Positions 22,390 to 30,131 of a stretch of 39,131 bases of DNA are shown piece after piece. Where the stretch lies: assembly GCA_028700515.1 (NCBI GenBank), contig JAQVSN010000002.1, forward strand, positions 1 to 39,131, given 5' to 3'. The notes under the pieces were generated by a model. The model saw nothing but the letters and a program-made list of their open reading frames with translations, was not told where the DNA came from and made no database searches. How positions within the stretch are numbered: position 1 is the first letter of the stretch; each line of letters begins with the position of its first letter. The translations under genes were made by a program, and so were the position numbers. The DNA is from Candidatus Omnitrophota bacterium. GTDB lineage: Bacteria > Omnitrophota > Gorgyraeia > Tantalellales > Tantalellaceae.

Positions 22390-24462
22390 CTATTCGACCT
22401 CCTCCGGGCCGCTAGCGTCCTCGGCTTCACCCTCCCCTTCCTGCCCCTCGCGTGGAAGTTTCCTCGAAGTATATGTGCATTTGGGATATTTAGTGCAGCC
22501 ATAAAATGAGCCGCGTGAGGATTTTCTCTCGACAAGTTCACCTTCGCATCCTTCTACAGGACATTTTACTCCGGTGGTAATGGATTTTGCGTTCCTGCAG
22601 GCTGGGAATCCGGAACAGCTCAGGAACCGGCCGCGCCTGCCCCATTTTATGACCATTGGCTTACCGCACATTTCACATACCTGGTCGGTTGCTACCGCCT
22701 GCTTTTTCACGCTTTTCATTTTTATCTGGGCATCTTCAAGCCTCTTGATGAAAGGGGAATAGAACTCTTTGATGACCTCCGCCCACTTCGTGTCGCCTTC
22801 CTCGACAGCGTCAAGCTCCCCTTCCATTTTAGCCGTGAATTCCACGTTGACAATGTCCGAAAAATTATCTACCAGAAGGTTGTTCACCAGTTCACCCAAT
22901 TCGGTGGGTTGAAGGGCCTTACCCATGCGTTTAACATAATTCCGCTGTATTATGGTCCTGATAATGGGCGCGTAGGTAGAAGGTCTGCCTATGCCGTCCT
23001 CCTCGAGGGCTTTTACGAGAGAAGCCTCCGTAAAACGCGCCGGGGGTTTTGTAAAATGCTGTTCGGGCTTCAGTTCAATAAGGTCAAGCCCCTCCCCCGC
23101 ATCCATATGGGGAAGTCTTGCTACCCCCTCTTCGTTCTCTCTGTCGTCACCGTATACTTTAAGGAAACCGTCAAATATGAGCTGCGCGCCGCCGGCCCTG
23201 AAAGTATATTCTCCCGCGTTTATGTTGACCGCGAGCACCGAATAGACTGCACTTTCCATCTGGCTTGACACAAAACGTTTCCAAATTAGGGTATAAAGTT
23301 TGAACTCGTCCTGGTTCAGGTACTTCAAGACCGATTGAGGGGGCCTTAGAGGAAGAGTGGGGCGTATGGCCTCATGCGCTTCCTGCGCCCTCTTTTTCGA
23401 TCTGTACTTGATGGGTTGGGCAGGACAATACTTATCCCCGTAACTTGAAAGGATATGCTCCCTCAATTCTTTCACGGCATCATCGGATATTCTCACTGAA
23501 TCCGTACGCATGTATGTAATAAGACCTACGCTTCCTTCCTCTCCAAGTTCCACCCCCTCGTAAAGACCCTGAGCTATCTTCATGGTCTTGGTCGATGAAA
23601 AGTTCAGTTTATTGAAGGCGTCCTGCTGCAGGACAGAGGTAGTATACGGCGATCGGGGATAGCTTTTCTTTTCCTTGCGGCTCACATCGGCAACGACGTA
23701 AGCCTCGTTCTTGAGCGTTTCCAGTATCCCGGAAGACGAATCTCTGTCCGGGATGGTGAATTTCTCTCCCTTGTGCTTGATAAGTCTCGCTGTAAAAGGC
23801 ACCTCTCGTTCTTCTCCCTCTTTCTTTTTCAGGATAGCGTCTATATTCCAGTATTCTACCGGTGTAAAGTTCCTTATCGCCTCTTCACGTTCGGCTATAA
23901 GCCTCACCGCCACTGACTGTACACGCCCGGCGCTGAGCCCTCTGGTTATCTTCCCCCAAAGCAAAGGGCTCAGGGAATACCCTACTATACGGTCAAGCAC
24001 CCTTCTGGCCTGTTGGGCATTGACCTTGTTCATGTCCAGCTCCCCCGGGTGCGTAAAGGCCTCTTTTACGGCTTTTTCAGTTATCTCCTCAAAACTCACC
24101 CTGAATATCTCGGCCCCGGCGTCACTGAAATAGTTCTGAAGATGCCAGCATATGGCTTCCCCCTCACGGTCAGGATCAGCGGCCAGATAGATAGCCTTTG
24201 ATGTCTTCGCTTCCTTTTTCAGATCGCTGAGATACTTCTTACGGCCTTTCATTATCTGGTACTCAGGTTTGAACCCGTTCTCAAAATCTATCCCCATCCG
24301 GTCGGCGGGCAGGTCCATGATGTGCCCCATGCTGGCCATCACCTTGAAGTCATTGCCCAGGATCTTATTAATGGTCTTGGATTTGGCAGGCGACTCCACG
24401 ATAACCAGGCTTTTCGTCCGCTCCGCTTTTTTTCTCGAACTTTTTGTTTTTTTAGTGACCAT
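22390..24462 (-). CDS. topA: DNA topoisomerase I
   Basis: Type IA topoisomerase that relaxes negative supercoils. The 690-residue protein has a TOPRIM domain (Glu23 in VIVESPAKS, Asp96-x-Asp98-x-Glu100 in AADPDREGEA), the GKITRGLSAGRVQSVAVRLI gate-strand motif, and the active-site Tyr317 in GLITYMRTDSVRIS. C-terminal zinc ribbons follow: CEMCGKPMVIKWGRRGRFLSC-x5-C and CPVEGCEGELV-x9-FYGCTKYPKC. The end is acidic (EGEAEDASGPEEVE). An N-terminal basic tail (KKTKSSRKKAERTKS) precedes the TOPRIM. It lies 34 bp downstream of dprA and directly before xerC; the dprA-topA pairing is common in bacteria. Confidence 0.97.
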   Translation of the reverse strand: MVTKKTKSSRKKAERTKSLVIVESPAKSKTINKILGNDFKVMASMGHIMDLPADRMGIDFENGFKPEYQIMKGRKKYLSDLKKEAKTSKAIYLAADPDREGEAICWHLQNYFSDAGAEIFRVSFEEITEKAVKEAFTHPGELDMNKVNAQQARRVLDRIVGYSLSPLLWGKITRGLSAGRVQSVAVRLIAEREEAIRNFTPVEYWNIDAILKKKEGEEREVPFTARLIKHKGEKFTIPDRDSSSGILETLKNEAYVVADVSRKEKKSYPRSPYTTSVLQQDAFNKLNFSSTKTMKIAQGLYEGVELGEEGSVGLITYMRTDSVRISDDAVKELREHILSSYGDKYCPAQPIKYRSKKRAQEAHEAIRPTLPLRPPQSVLKYLNQDEFKLYTLIWKRFVSSQMESAVYSVLAVNINAGEYTFRAGGAQLIFDGFLKVYGDDRENEEGVARLPHMDAGEGLDLIELKPEQHFTKPPARFTEASLVKALEEDGIGRPSTYAPIIRTIIQRNYVKRMGKALQPTELGELVNNLLVDNFSDIVNVEFTAKMEGELDAVEEGDTKWAEVIKEFYSPFIKRLEDAQIKMKSVKKQAVATDQVCEMCGKPMVIKWGRRGRFLSCSGFPACRNAKSITTGVKCPVEGCEGELVERKSSRGSFYGCTKYPKCTYTSRKLPREGQEGEGEAEDASGPEEVE

Positions 24463-24496
24463 CAGGGACCTTTCAGTCTTTGGCTCCGCCGATCCT

Positions 24497-25603
24497 CTAT
24501 GTTATTGTGTAAAAACCGCCGGGAACGGCTTTGACGAGCCCTTTTAATTGCATCCTTACAAGCGTTTCGGCGGTCTTGAGCCCCAATCCCGACTTTTCGC
24601 TTATAACATCAATATGTACCCTTTCCTCTCCCTCGAACGCAAGAAAGGCCTTTCCTTCTTCCGGGGTCTCGGGGGTCCTTTTTTTTGTCCCATATGATCC
24701 TCCCTCCCGGGCGGTCTTCACCCTTTCTCCCAGAGCCTCCAGTATGTCATCGGCCGACGTTACAAGTCCGGCCCCGCTCTTTAAAAGTCTGTTCGTCCCG
24801 CGGCTGGATGCCGAGTCCGCCTGACCGGGAACGGCATAAACATCACGGCCCTGATCAAGCGCGAGATCGGCTGTTATAAGAGCCCCGCTCCTGTCGTTGG
24901 CCTCTACCACCACTACGGCGGCTGAGAGCCCGCTGATCACGCGGTTTCGCCTCGGAAAATTAGACCGCATGGGAGGCGTTAACGACGGGAACTCCGTAAC
25001 GACCGCTCCATTTTCCGCGATCTTTGAGGCCAGCCGGTTCGACTCCGGCGGATAGATATTCCCAAGACCGCTGCCCAGGACCGCTATCGTCCTCCCTCCG
25101 GCTTTGATGGCTCCGGCATGCGCCGCTGAATCAATACCTCTTGCCATCCCGCTTATTACCGTTACGCCTCTTGACGCCAGATCATAGGCGAGCTTCTCGG
25201 CCATGCGCAGACCATACACGGAGCACCTGCGTGAACCCACTATAGCTATCGATAGAACATCATCAGGGAAGAACTCTCCTTTTACGAAGAGCACAGGAGG
25301 CGGGTCGTGTATCTCCTTAAGCAGGGCCGGGTATCTGTCATCCGGCTCCGTCAAGGCGGTTATGCCGTTCTTTTCAAGAAAAGCTTCCTCTTCCAGGACA
25401 GCCGGTGAGGATTTTGCCTGTCTGATGAGGCCGGGATCGGCCAGTTTTCCCGTAATAGACCTTATTTCACTGTCGGTCATGCCCAAGAGTCCATCGAGGC
25501 TCCCCGCCCTGTCAAGAAGACCTCTCATTCCTTTAGGCCCTATCCCCGGCACCAGAGAAAGAGCTATAAGGTCCTTTCTCAAAAGCTCTAGATCTTTTTC
25601 CAT
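24497..25603 (-). CDS. dprA: DNA-processing protein DprA
   Basis: Protects incoming single-stranded DNA during natural transformation and loads RecA. The 368-residue protein has an N-terminal helix-hairpin-helix segment (LIALSLVPGIGPKGMRGLLDRAG), the Rossmann-like core (IAIVGSRRCSVYGLRMAEKLAYDLASRGVTVISGMARGIDSAAHAGAI, LGSGLGNIYPPESNRL, FPRRNRVISGLSAAVVVVEANDRSGALITADLALDQGRDVYAVPGQ) and a C-terminal winged-helix domain. The ATG at 25603 is chosen; a GTG two codons earlier is possible. It overlaps the HD-GYP gene by 16 bp. Prepilin peptidase nearby would fit competence machinery, but no other com gene is in the window. Confidence 0.95.
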   Translation of the reverse strand: MEKDLELLRKDLIALSLVPGIGPKGMRGLLDRAGSLDGLLGMTDSEIRSITGKLADPGLIRQAKSSPAVLEEEAFLEKNGITALTEPDDRYPALLKEIHDPPPVLFVKGEFFPDDVLSIAIVGSRRCSVYGLRMAEKLAYDLASRGVTVISGMARGIDSAAHAGAIKAGGRTIAVLGSGLGNIYPPESNRLASKIAENGAVVTEFPSLTPPMRSNFPRRNRVISGLSAAVVVVEANDRSGALITADLALDQGRDVYAVPGQADSASSRGTNRLLKSGAGLVTSADDILEALGERVKTAREGGSYGTKKRTPETPEEGKAFLAFEGEERVHIDVISEKSGLGLKTAETLVRMQLKGLVKAVPGGFYTIT

Positions 25604-26619
25604 CCCCACTTCCCATTCTTCTTTTTTATCATTTTAAAGAAGACCTCGGTGATCTTTGGGTCAAGTTTCCGGCCTTTTTCGTCTTCCATTATCTTTATCG
25701 CTTCTTCGGATGAAAATCCTTTACGATAAGGTCTATCGGCCGTAAGTGCCTCGTATATATCCGCCACGCTTAATACTCTGGCCTCAAGAGGTATCCTGCT
25801 TCCTTTCTTTCCGCGGGGATACCCGCTCCCGTCATAGTTCTCATGATGGTCGGCCATGATCGGTATTATGTCCCTCAGGAAATAAAGATGTCCCGCGGCT
25901 TCCGCTCCCCATTCCGGGTGTTTCCTTATCTCTTCGAACTCGGTCTTATCCAGTCTTCCTTTCTTGAAAAGGATCTTCTCGTCTACTCCCAGTTTTCCGA
26001 GATCGTGCAAAAGTGACGCTATTTTAAGCCTCTCGACACGTTTTTTGCTCATGCCTATCTTTCTGGCGAGCGCTACCGAGAGTTCCATTACCCTGGCAGA
26101 ATGCTTTGCGGTTTCCGGCTCGGAATTCCATGAAGCCTCAACAAGCATATCAACTAGGTCTCTGTGGGTATTCGCCTCGGCGTCTCCGACGGCGTCCCTT
26201 ACCTCCATTAACGGCTTTGAGTTCAGGGGCTTTTCCCCTCCGACGAAGAGATAGAACGGGGTGCTTTCTTTCTTGAATGGGATCGCTACCCAGCTGATAT
26301 GTTTACATGTCCTGTTCCATCCGGGGGCCGGAGTGTCAAAGAAACAGAGGGATCTTCTGTTTTTAACGCACTTGAACACATTTCCGGCGTCATCGCGGTT
26401 CTCTCGCGGGATCATGATATCATCCCATTTTTTACCGTGCGCTTCATCCGGGGAAAGCGCGTAAAAACTCACGAACTCTTTATTGGCGTACACAAGCTCA
26501 CCTTTCGAGTCGGTGACCATTACAGGCTCCAGGGCATACTGGATCAGCTTATCAAAAAAAAGCCCCGAAAGTTTTTTAGAGTTTTTATTTCGTTTCCCGG
26601 CTGTCGCTTTTCTTTCCAT
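25588..26619 (-). CDS. PAS domain / HD-GYP cyclic-di-GMP phosphodiesterase-like protein
   Basis: 343-residue cytoplasmic protein. Residues 22 to about 125 form a PAS domain (FFDKLIQYALEPVMVTDSKGELVYANKEFVSFYALSPDEAHGKKW). From about residue 150 an HD-GYP domain follows with the complete metal and signature motifs: HD at His205-Asp206 (ASLLHDLGKLGVDEKIL), HPEWGAEA, and HHENYDGSGYPRGKKGSRIPLEARVLSVADIYEALTADRPYR (residues 258 onward). HD-GYP proteins hydrolyse cyclic di-GMP, so this is probably a signal-dependent phosphodiesterase. Start ATG 26619 lies inside the end of aroK (35-bp overlap). No receiver domain or membrane segment. Its signal and its link with aro/dprA neighbours are unknown. 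Confidence 0.9.
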   Translation of the reverse strand: MERKATAGKRNKNSKKLSGLFFDKLIQYALEPVMVTDSKGELVYANKEFVSFYALSPDEAHGKKWDDIMIPRENRDDAGNVFKCVKNRRSLCFFDTPAPGWNRTCKHISWVAIPFKKESTPFYLFVGGEKPLNSKPLMEVRDAVGDAEANTHRDLVDMLVEASWNSEPETAKHSARVMELSVALARKIGMSKKRVERLKIASLLHDLGKLGVDEKILFKKGRLDKTEFEEIRKHPEWGAEAAGHLYFLRDIIPIMADHHENYDGSGYPRGKKGSRIPLEARVLSVADIYEALTADRPYRKGFSSEEAIKIMEDEKGRKLDPKITEVFFKMIKKKNGKWGWKKI

Positions 26620-27115
26620 TCGCTATCTCTTCCGCCTTTCTGGCTACAGATTCTATGGAGTCCGCGTCCGTATGTATATGATGATCCGCCTTGTGATAGA
26701 ACGGTGTTCTGTATTCTAAAAGTTCCCTGATCCTGCGCATGGGGTCCTCAACATTAAGAAGAGGCCGATGCCTGCATGAGGCAGTCCTCCGATATACGGT
26801 TTCCGGGCTCGCCCACAGACATATGACCGTACCTCCCTTTTTGAGGTTCTCAATGTTATCATGGTCCAGAACCACCCCTCCTCCGGTATCGACCACCTGC
26901 CCGGGAACGCGGCTTATTTCTTCTACGACCTTTTTCTCTATCATTCTGAAATAGGCCTCTCCGCTCGAACTGAATATTTCGGCGATGGTACGCCCTTCCT
27001 TCTTTTCGATCAGCTCGTCGGTGCTTACATACTTCATCGCCAGGGACTTCGCGATGGCCTTGGCCACGGCGGTCTTCCCGGTCCCCATGAAACCTATCAG
27101 GATGATGTTCTTCAT
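26585..27115 (-). CDS. aroK: Shikimate kinase
   Basis: Phosphorylates shikimate at the 3-hydroxyl in aromatic amino acid synthesis. The 176-residue P-loop kinase shows GFMGTGKT (residues 8-15), STDELIEKKEGRTIAEIFSSSGEAYFRMIEKKVVEEI with shikimate-binding Asp and Arg, DTGGGVVL and the lid CRHRPLLN; the adenine-contact region LEYRTPFYHKADHHI follows. Length is typical of AroK/AroL. It is 35 bp after aroC, with a heptad repeat in the gap, and its end overlaps the HD-GYP gene by 35 bp. Confidence 0.95.
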   Translation of the reverse strand: MKNIILIGFMGTGKTAVAKAIAKSLAMKYVSTDELIEKKEGRTIAEIFSSSGEAYFRMIEKKVVEEISRVPGQVVDTGGGVVLDHDNIENLKKGGTVICLWASPETVYRRTASCRHRPLLNVEDPMRRIRELLEYRTPFYHKADHHIHTDADSIESVARKAEEIANGKKSDSRETK

Positions 27116-27118
27116 AAA

Positions 27119-27143
27119 GTCGTCAGTCGTGAGTGGTCAGGGA
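27119..27143. repeat. GTCGTCAGT heptad tract in the aroC-aroK gap
   Basis: Words GTCGTCA, GTCGTGA, GTGGTCA, then GGGAATG, filling the gap between the aroK start (27115) and the aroC stop (27151). Close in sequence to the copies at 7567-7590 and 12551-12580. Confidence 0.65.
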
Positions 27144-27150
27144 ATGATTT

Positions 27151-28278
27151 TTAGACTTCCCTGATAGCTTTAAGATACGCTTTATAGTTCCTGGTCATCT
27201 CGGCGATGGAATCACCGCCGAATTTGTCGGTCATGGCCGCGGTCAGTTCAAGCGCCATTACGGCCTCTCCAACGACGCCGCAAGCTGGGACAGCCGTTAC
27301 ATCGGCTCTTTCGGTAGCCGCTCTTATCCTGCGCTTGGAAGATATCTCGACCGAATCAAGAGCGTTCATAAGGGTAGCTATCGGTTTCATATACCCCCTC
27401 ACTACCAGTGCCTCGCCGTTGGTAACTCCTCCCTCCAACCCTCCGGCATTATTGGTTAAACGGATGAACTTTTTCTTCCGCGTATCATAGTTTATTGGAT
27501 CATGCACCTTGGAACCCGTCTTAGCGGCGCATGTGATACCTTCTCCGATCGAAACGCTCTTCACCGCCGGGACCGACATTATGGCCCGGGCTATAGCCCC
27601 GTCCAGCCTCCTGTCCCACTGGACATAACTGCCAAGTCCCGGGGGAAGTCCCTCGGCCACCACCTCGAACACACCGCCCAAAGTATCCCCCGTTTTAGAG
27701 GCTTCGTCTATTACTTTCTTCATTTTCTTTTCCGCGGCGGCGTCGGCACACCTGAGATCCGATCTTTCGGCCGCCGGCCTTATGCGATCGTACTTCATCC
27801 CGCCGACGAGGGACTCGATACCGCCAAGCATCACTACATGACTGAAAATGCTTATACCGAACTCTCCCAGCACCTGTTTTGCTGCCGCCCCTGCCGCCGT
27901 CCTGGCGGCTGTCTCCCTGGCGCTTGCCCTTTCAAGGACGTCCCTCGCCTCGGAAAATCCGTATTTCATTATTCCGGCGAGATCGGCATGTCCGGGCCTT
28001 GGGTTCTTCACATCCGGAAGACTGTCGATCTTGTAGTCCCTGTTCCATATGACCATGGCCACCGGACTCCCTATGGTCCTGCCCCTGCGGACACCCGAAA
28101 TGATATCGGCCTTGTCCGTCTCGATGCGCATCCTTCCTCCGCGCCCGTAGCCGGACTGCCTGCGGGCAAGGTCCCTGTTTATCGCCGCTTCGTCAAGTCT
28201 CAGTCCCGCCGGGAGTCCGTCCACTATGACCACAAGGCCTTTGCCGTGTGATTCTCCAGCCGTGATATATCTGAACAT
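27151..28278 (-). CDS. aroC: Chorismate synthase
   Basis: FMN-dependent trans-elimination of phosphate from EPSP to chorismate. The 375-residue protein carries AGESHGKGLVVIVDGLPAG at the N-terminus, RRQSGYGRGGRMRIETDKADIISGVRRGRTIGSPVAMVIWN, RPGHADLAGIMKYGF with the conserved His, RASARETAARTAAGA, and the C-terminal blocks TNNAGGLEGGVTNGEALVVRGYMKPIAT and ERADVTAVPACGVVGEAVMAL. Length is standard. It follows the prepilin peptidase gene by 15 bp and precedes aroK, so the aro genes are transcribed with a pilus-processing enzyme between aroE and aroC. Confidence 0.97.
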   Translation of the reverse strand: MFRYITAGESHGKGLVVIVDGLPAGLRLDEAAINRDLARRQSGYGRGGRMRIETDKADIISGVRRGRTIGSPVAMVIWNRDYKIDSLPDVKNPRPGHADLAGIMKYGFSEARDVLERASARETAARTAAGAAAKQVLGEFGISIFSHVVMLGGIESLVGGMKYDRIRPAAERSDLRCADAAAEKKMKKVIDEASKTGDTLGGVFEVVAEGLPPGLGSYVQWDRRLDGAIARAIMSVPAVKSVSIGEGITCAAKTGSKVHDPINYDTRKKKFIRLTNNAGGLEGGVTNGEALVVRGYMKPIATLMNALDSVEISSKRRIRAATERADVTAVPACGVVGEAVMALELTAAMTDKFGGDSIAEMTRNYKAYLKAIREV

Positions 28279-28293
28279 CGCGAGCTCCTTGTT

Positions 28294-29064
28294 TTAGCTC
28301 AGAGGGAACAGTAACTCTATTATCCTGCTCCCCCAAAAAAGATTGATAAGCGCCCCGGCCGCGAGATATGGGGCATAAGGAACAGCCTCGGTCTTATACT
28401 TCAATTTCATGAAAAGCGCGATACCGGCGCCCAATATCGGTGCCATAAAAAATGTCATAACGGCAAGTTTCCATCCGAGAAATGAACCTATCATCGCCAT
28501 AAGTTTAACATCGCCTCCGCCTAAGGCCTCCTTGCGGAATACCATCTCCCCGGCAACCCCGAGTATGAACATCATCGCTCCTCCGGCCAGCAGTCCCGCC
28601 ATAGATACCGCGAACGAAGAGATAAATGAAGTCCCTCCATCCAACCGGAGAACAGAAAAAAGCGCCACTCCAGCGGCCATGCCCCACAGGCTTATAACAT
28701 CAGGGACCTCGCGATGTTCCAGGTCAATAAATGTTACGGTTACAAGCGCGGCGGCAAAGAGCGCATAGGCCCCAAAATCCGGTGTAAGCCCGAATTTTCC
28801 ATAAAGACCAAGTGCGAGTAAAGCCGAAAGGATCTCAACCATTACATATCTCGGCGATATTGGCATTCTGCAGCGTCTGCAGCGTCCCATTAAGAGAATA
28901 TAGCTCAATACGGGAATATTATCGTACCAGGGGATAGGGGCCTTACACATGGGACAAAATGATCTGGGTTTTACGATCGACTTTGCCGTGGGTATCCTGT
29001 AGATACACACGTTCAGGAAACTTCCGACACACAGACCGATGATGAATATCATAAAATCTATCAT
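28294..29064 (-). CDS. pilD: Prepilin leader peptidase / N-methyltransferase (PilD/GspO family)
   Basis: Bifunctional inner-membrane aspartyl protease that cleaves and N-methylates type IV prepilins or type II secretion pseudopilins. The 256-residue protein has an N-terminal helix with GSFLNVCIYRIP, two zinc-type CxxC pairs (Cys37/Cys40 and Cys62/Cys65) flanking PIPWYDNIPVLSYILLMGRC, then several hydrophobic helices with the catalytic Asp residues in TFIDLEHREVPD and the GxGD-like GGGDVKLMAMIGSFLGW. All family features are present. It sits between aroE (88-bp gap with no confident signal) and aroC; its pilins are elsewhere. Relation to the nearby dprA (DNA uptake) is a plausible inference only. 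Confidence 0.94.
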   Translation of the reverse strand: MIDFMIFIIGLCVGSFLNVCIYRIPTAKSIVKPRSFCPMCKAPIPWYDNIPVLSYILLMGRCRRCRMPISPRYVMVEILSALLALGLYGKFGLTPDFGAYALFAAALVTVTFIDLEHREVPDVISLWGMAAGVALFSVLRLDGGTSFISSFAVSMAGLLAGGAMMFILGVAGEMVFRKEALGGGDVKLMAMIGSFLGWKLAVMTFFMAPILGAGIALFMKLKYKTEAVPYAPYLAAGALINLFWGSRIIELLFPLS

Positions 29065-29152
29065 AGGGGGCTATTCCAAGTTAAAAGTCGAGTTCTTAAA
29101 ATAAAAAACGATCCGTCTGTCACGCAACCGGGCGCCGGCTATGTCGTCATTC

Positions 29153-30058
29153 TTACCGATTCAGTTCCCGCATGAGAGCCGCGCGCATGACTGGTTTTAC
29201 TTCATCGAAAGGTTTGCCTGTCCAAAGAGAGAAAGCAAGAGCTCCCTGATTGGCCAACATCCCTTCTCCGTTAAAAGCCCTCAAGCCTTTCGACCGAGCG
29301 GTCTTAACAAGTTCCGTCTCCCGGGCATAAACAAGATCATATATTACACACTTTTTTCTGAGTTCTCCTACTATACCGTCGTCTATGGGAGCAGTATCCC
29401 CCTCCCTGGTCCCGATCGGCGTCGCATTCACTACAAGGTCGGCATTCCCTATCCCCAGAAGGTCCGACCGCGTCTCGACGTGGACATCGAGTATCCCGCT
29501 ACCTCGGTAACGTCCAACCGTATCCTTCAGAGAAAAAAGTCTTTCTTTGTCTATGTCAAAGACATCTATCCTGCGCGGTGCATCGCCTCCAAGCCCGGCG
29601 AGGTATAACGCTATGACCCTTCCTGCCCCGCCTGCCCCCAGAATAAATATGTTCTTTCCCGACGGGTCCATGCCCGCATCTTCGCGTAACGACGCGTAAA
29701 AACCTTCTCCGTCGGTGTTGTGGAGTTCCAGTGAATCTCCAGTCCTTCTTAATGTATTGATCGCTCCCGATATCCTTGGGAAAGGGGTTAACGACACCTT
29801 GGCGCCGGGAAAGTTCTCAAGGAAAACCATCACGTCGGTCTTGTATGGAACGGTAATATTCAGGCCTTCTACCTTACCTGATAACAATTCTTCTTTTATG
29901 AAATCACCCAAATTTTCGGGGGTGACATCGAATATCCGGTATTCGGCCCGTATCCCAAAGTGTTCGAAGGCGGCATTATGCATGGCCGGGGAGAGAGAAT
30001 AGGCTATGTTCCGGCCCAGAAGGCCGTAGAGTTCCGCGTTTGAAGTGTTTTCAGCCAT
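29153..30058 (-). CDS. aroE: Shikimate dehydrogenase (NADP+)
   Basis: Reduces 3-dehydroshikimate to shikimate. The 301-residue protein has the N-terminal substrate site YGLLGRNIAYSLSPAMHNAAFEHFGI, the catalytic Lys in LNITVPYKTDVMVFLE, HNTDGEGF, the Rossmann loop IFILGAGGAGRVIALYLAGLGG, NATPIGTREGD, and the C-terminal NGEGMLANQGALAFSLWTGKPF. Slightly longer than E. coli AroE. I start at the ATG at 30058; a GTG 24 bp earlier lies inside repeat DNA and is unlikely. It lies 73 bp after leuA, with the gap occupied by a CTGTCCA-type tract. Confidence 0.95.
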   Translation of the reverse strand: MAENTSNAELYGLLGRNIAYSLSPAMHNAAFEHFGIRAEYRIFDVTPENLGDFIKEELLSGKVEGLNITVPYKTDVMVFLENFPGAKVSLTPFPRISGAINTLRRTGDSLELHNTDGEGFYASLREDAGMDPSGKNIFILGAGGAGRVIALYLAGLGGDAPRRIDVFDIDKERLFSLKDTVGRYRGSGILDVHVETRSDLLGIGNADLVVNATPIGTREGDTAPIDDGIVGELRKKCVIYDLVYARETELVKTARSKGLRAFNGEGMLANQGALAFSLWTGKPFDEVKPVMRAALMRELNR

Positions 30059-30060
30059 AC

Positions 30061-30126
30061 CTGTCCACCGACAACTGTCCACCCGCCACCGTCCTCACAG
30101 CTGCCGCGGACAGTGGATCGTGGACT
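30061..30126. repeat. Heptad tract, CTGTCCA vocabulary, with self-complementary end
   Basis: Words CTGTCCA, CCGACAA, CCCGCCA and others run at 7-bp spacing through the leuA-aroE gap, ending 5 bp from the leuA stop codon (30132). The last words (ACAGTGG, ATCGTGG) are near reverse complements of the first, giving hairpin potential. Related to 1866-1910. Confidence 0.65.
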
Positions 30127-30131
30127 ATTTG

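Noticed and set aside
27502-28251. 249-residue plus-strand ORF opposite aroC
   Set aside because: Fully antisense to chorismate synthase, no domain, no ribosome site.
30059-30082. GTG start of aroE eight codons upstream
   Set aside because: It lies in the heptad tract and adds residues outside the family; the ATG at 30058 has homology directly after it.
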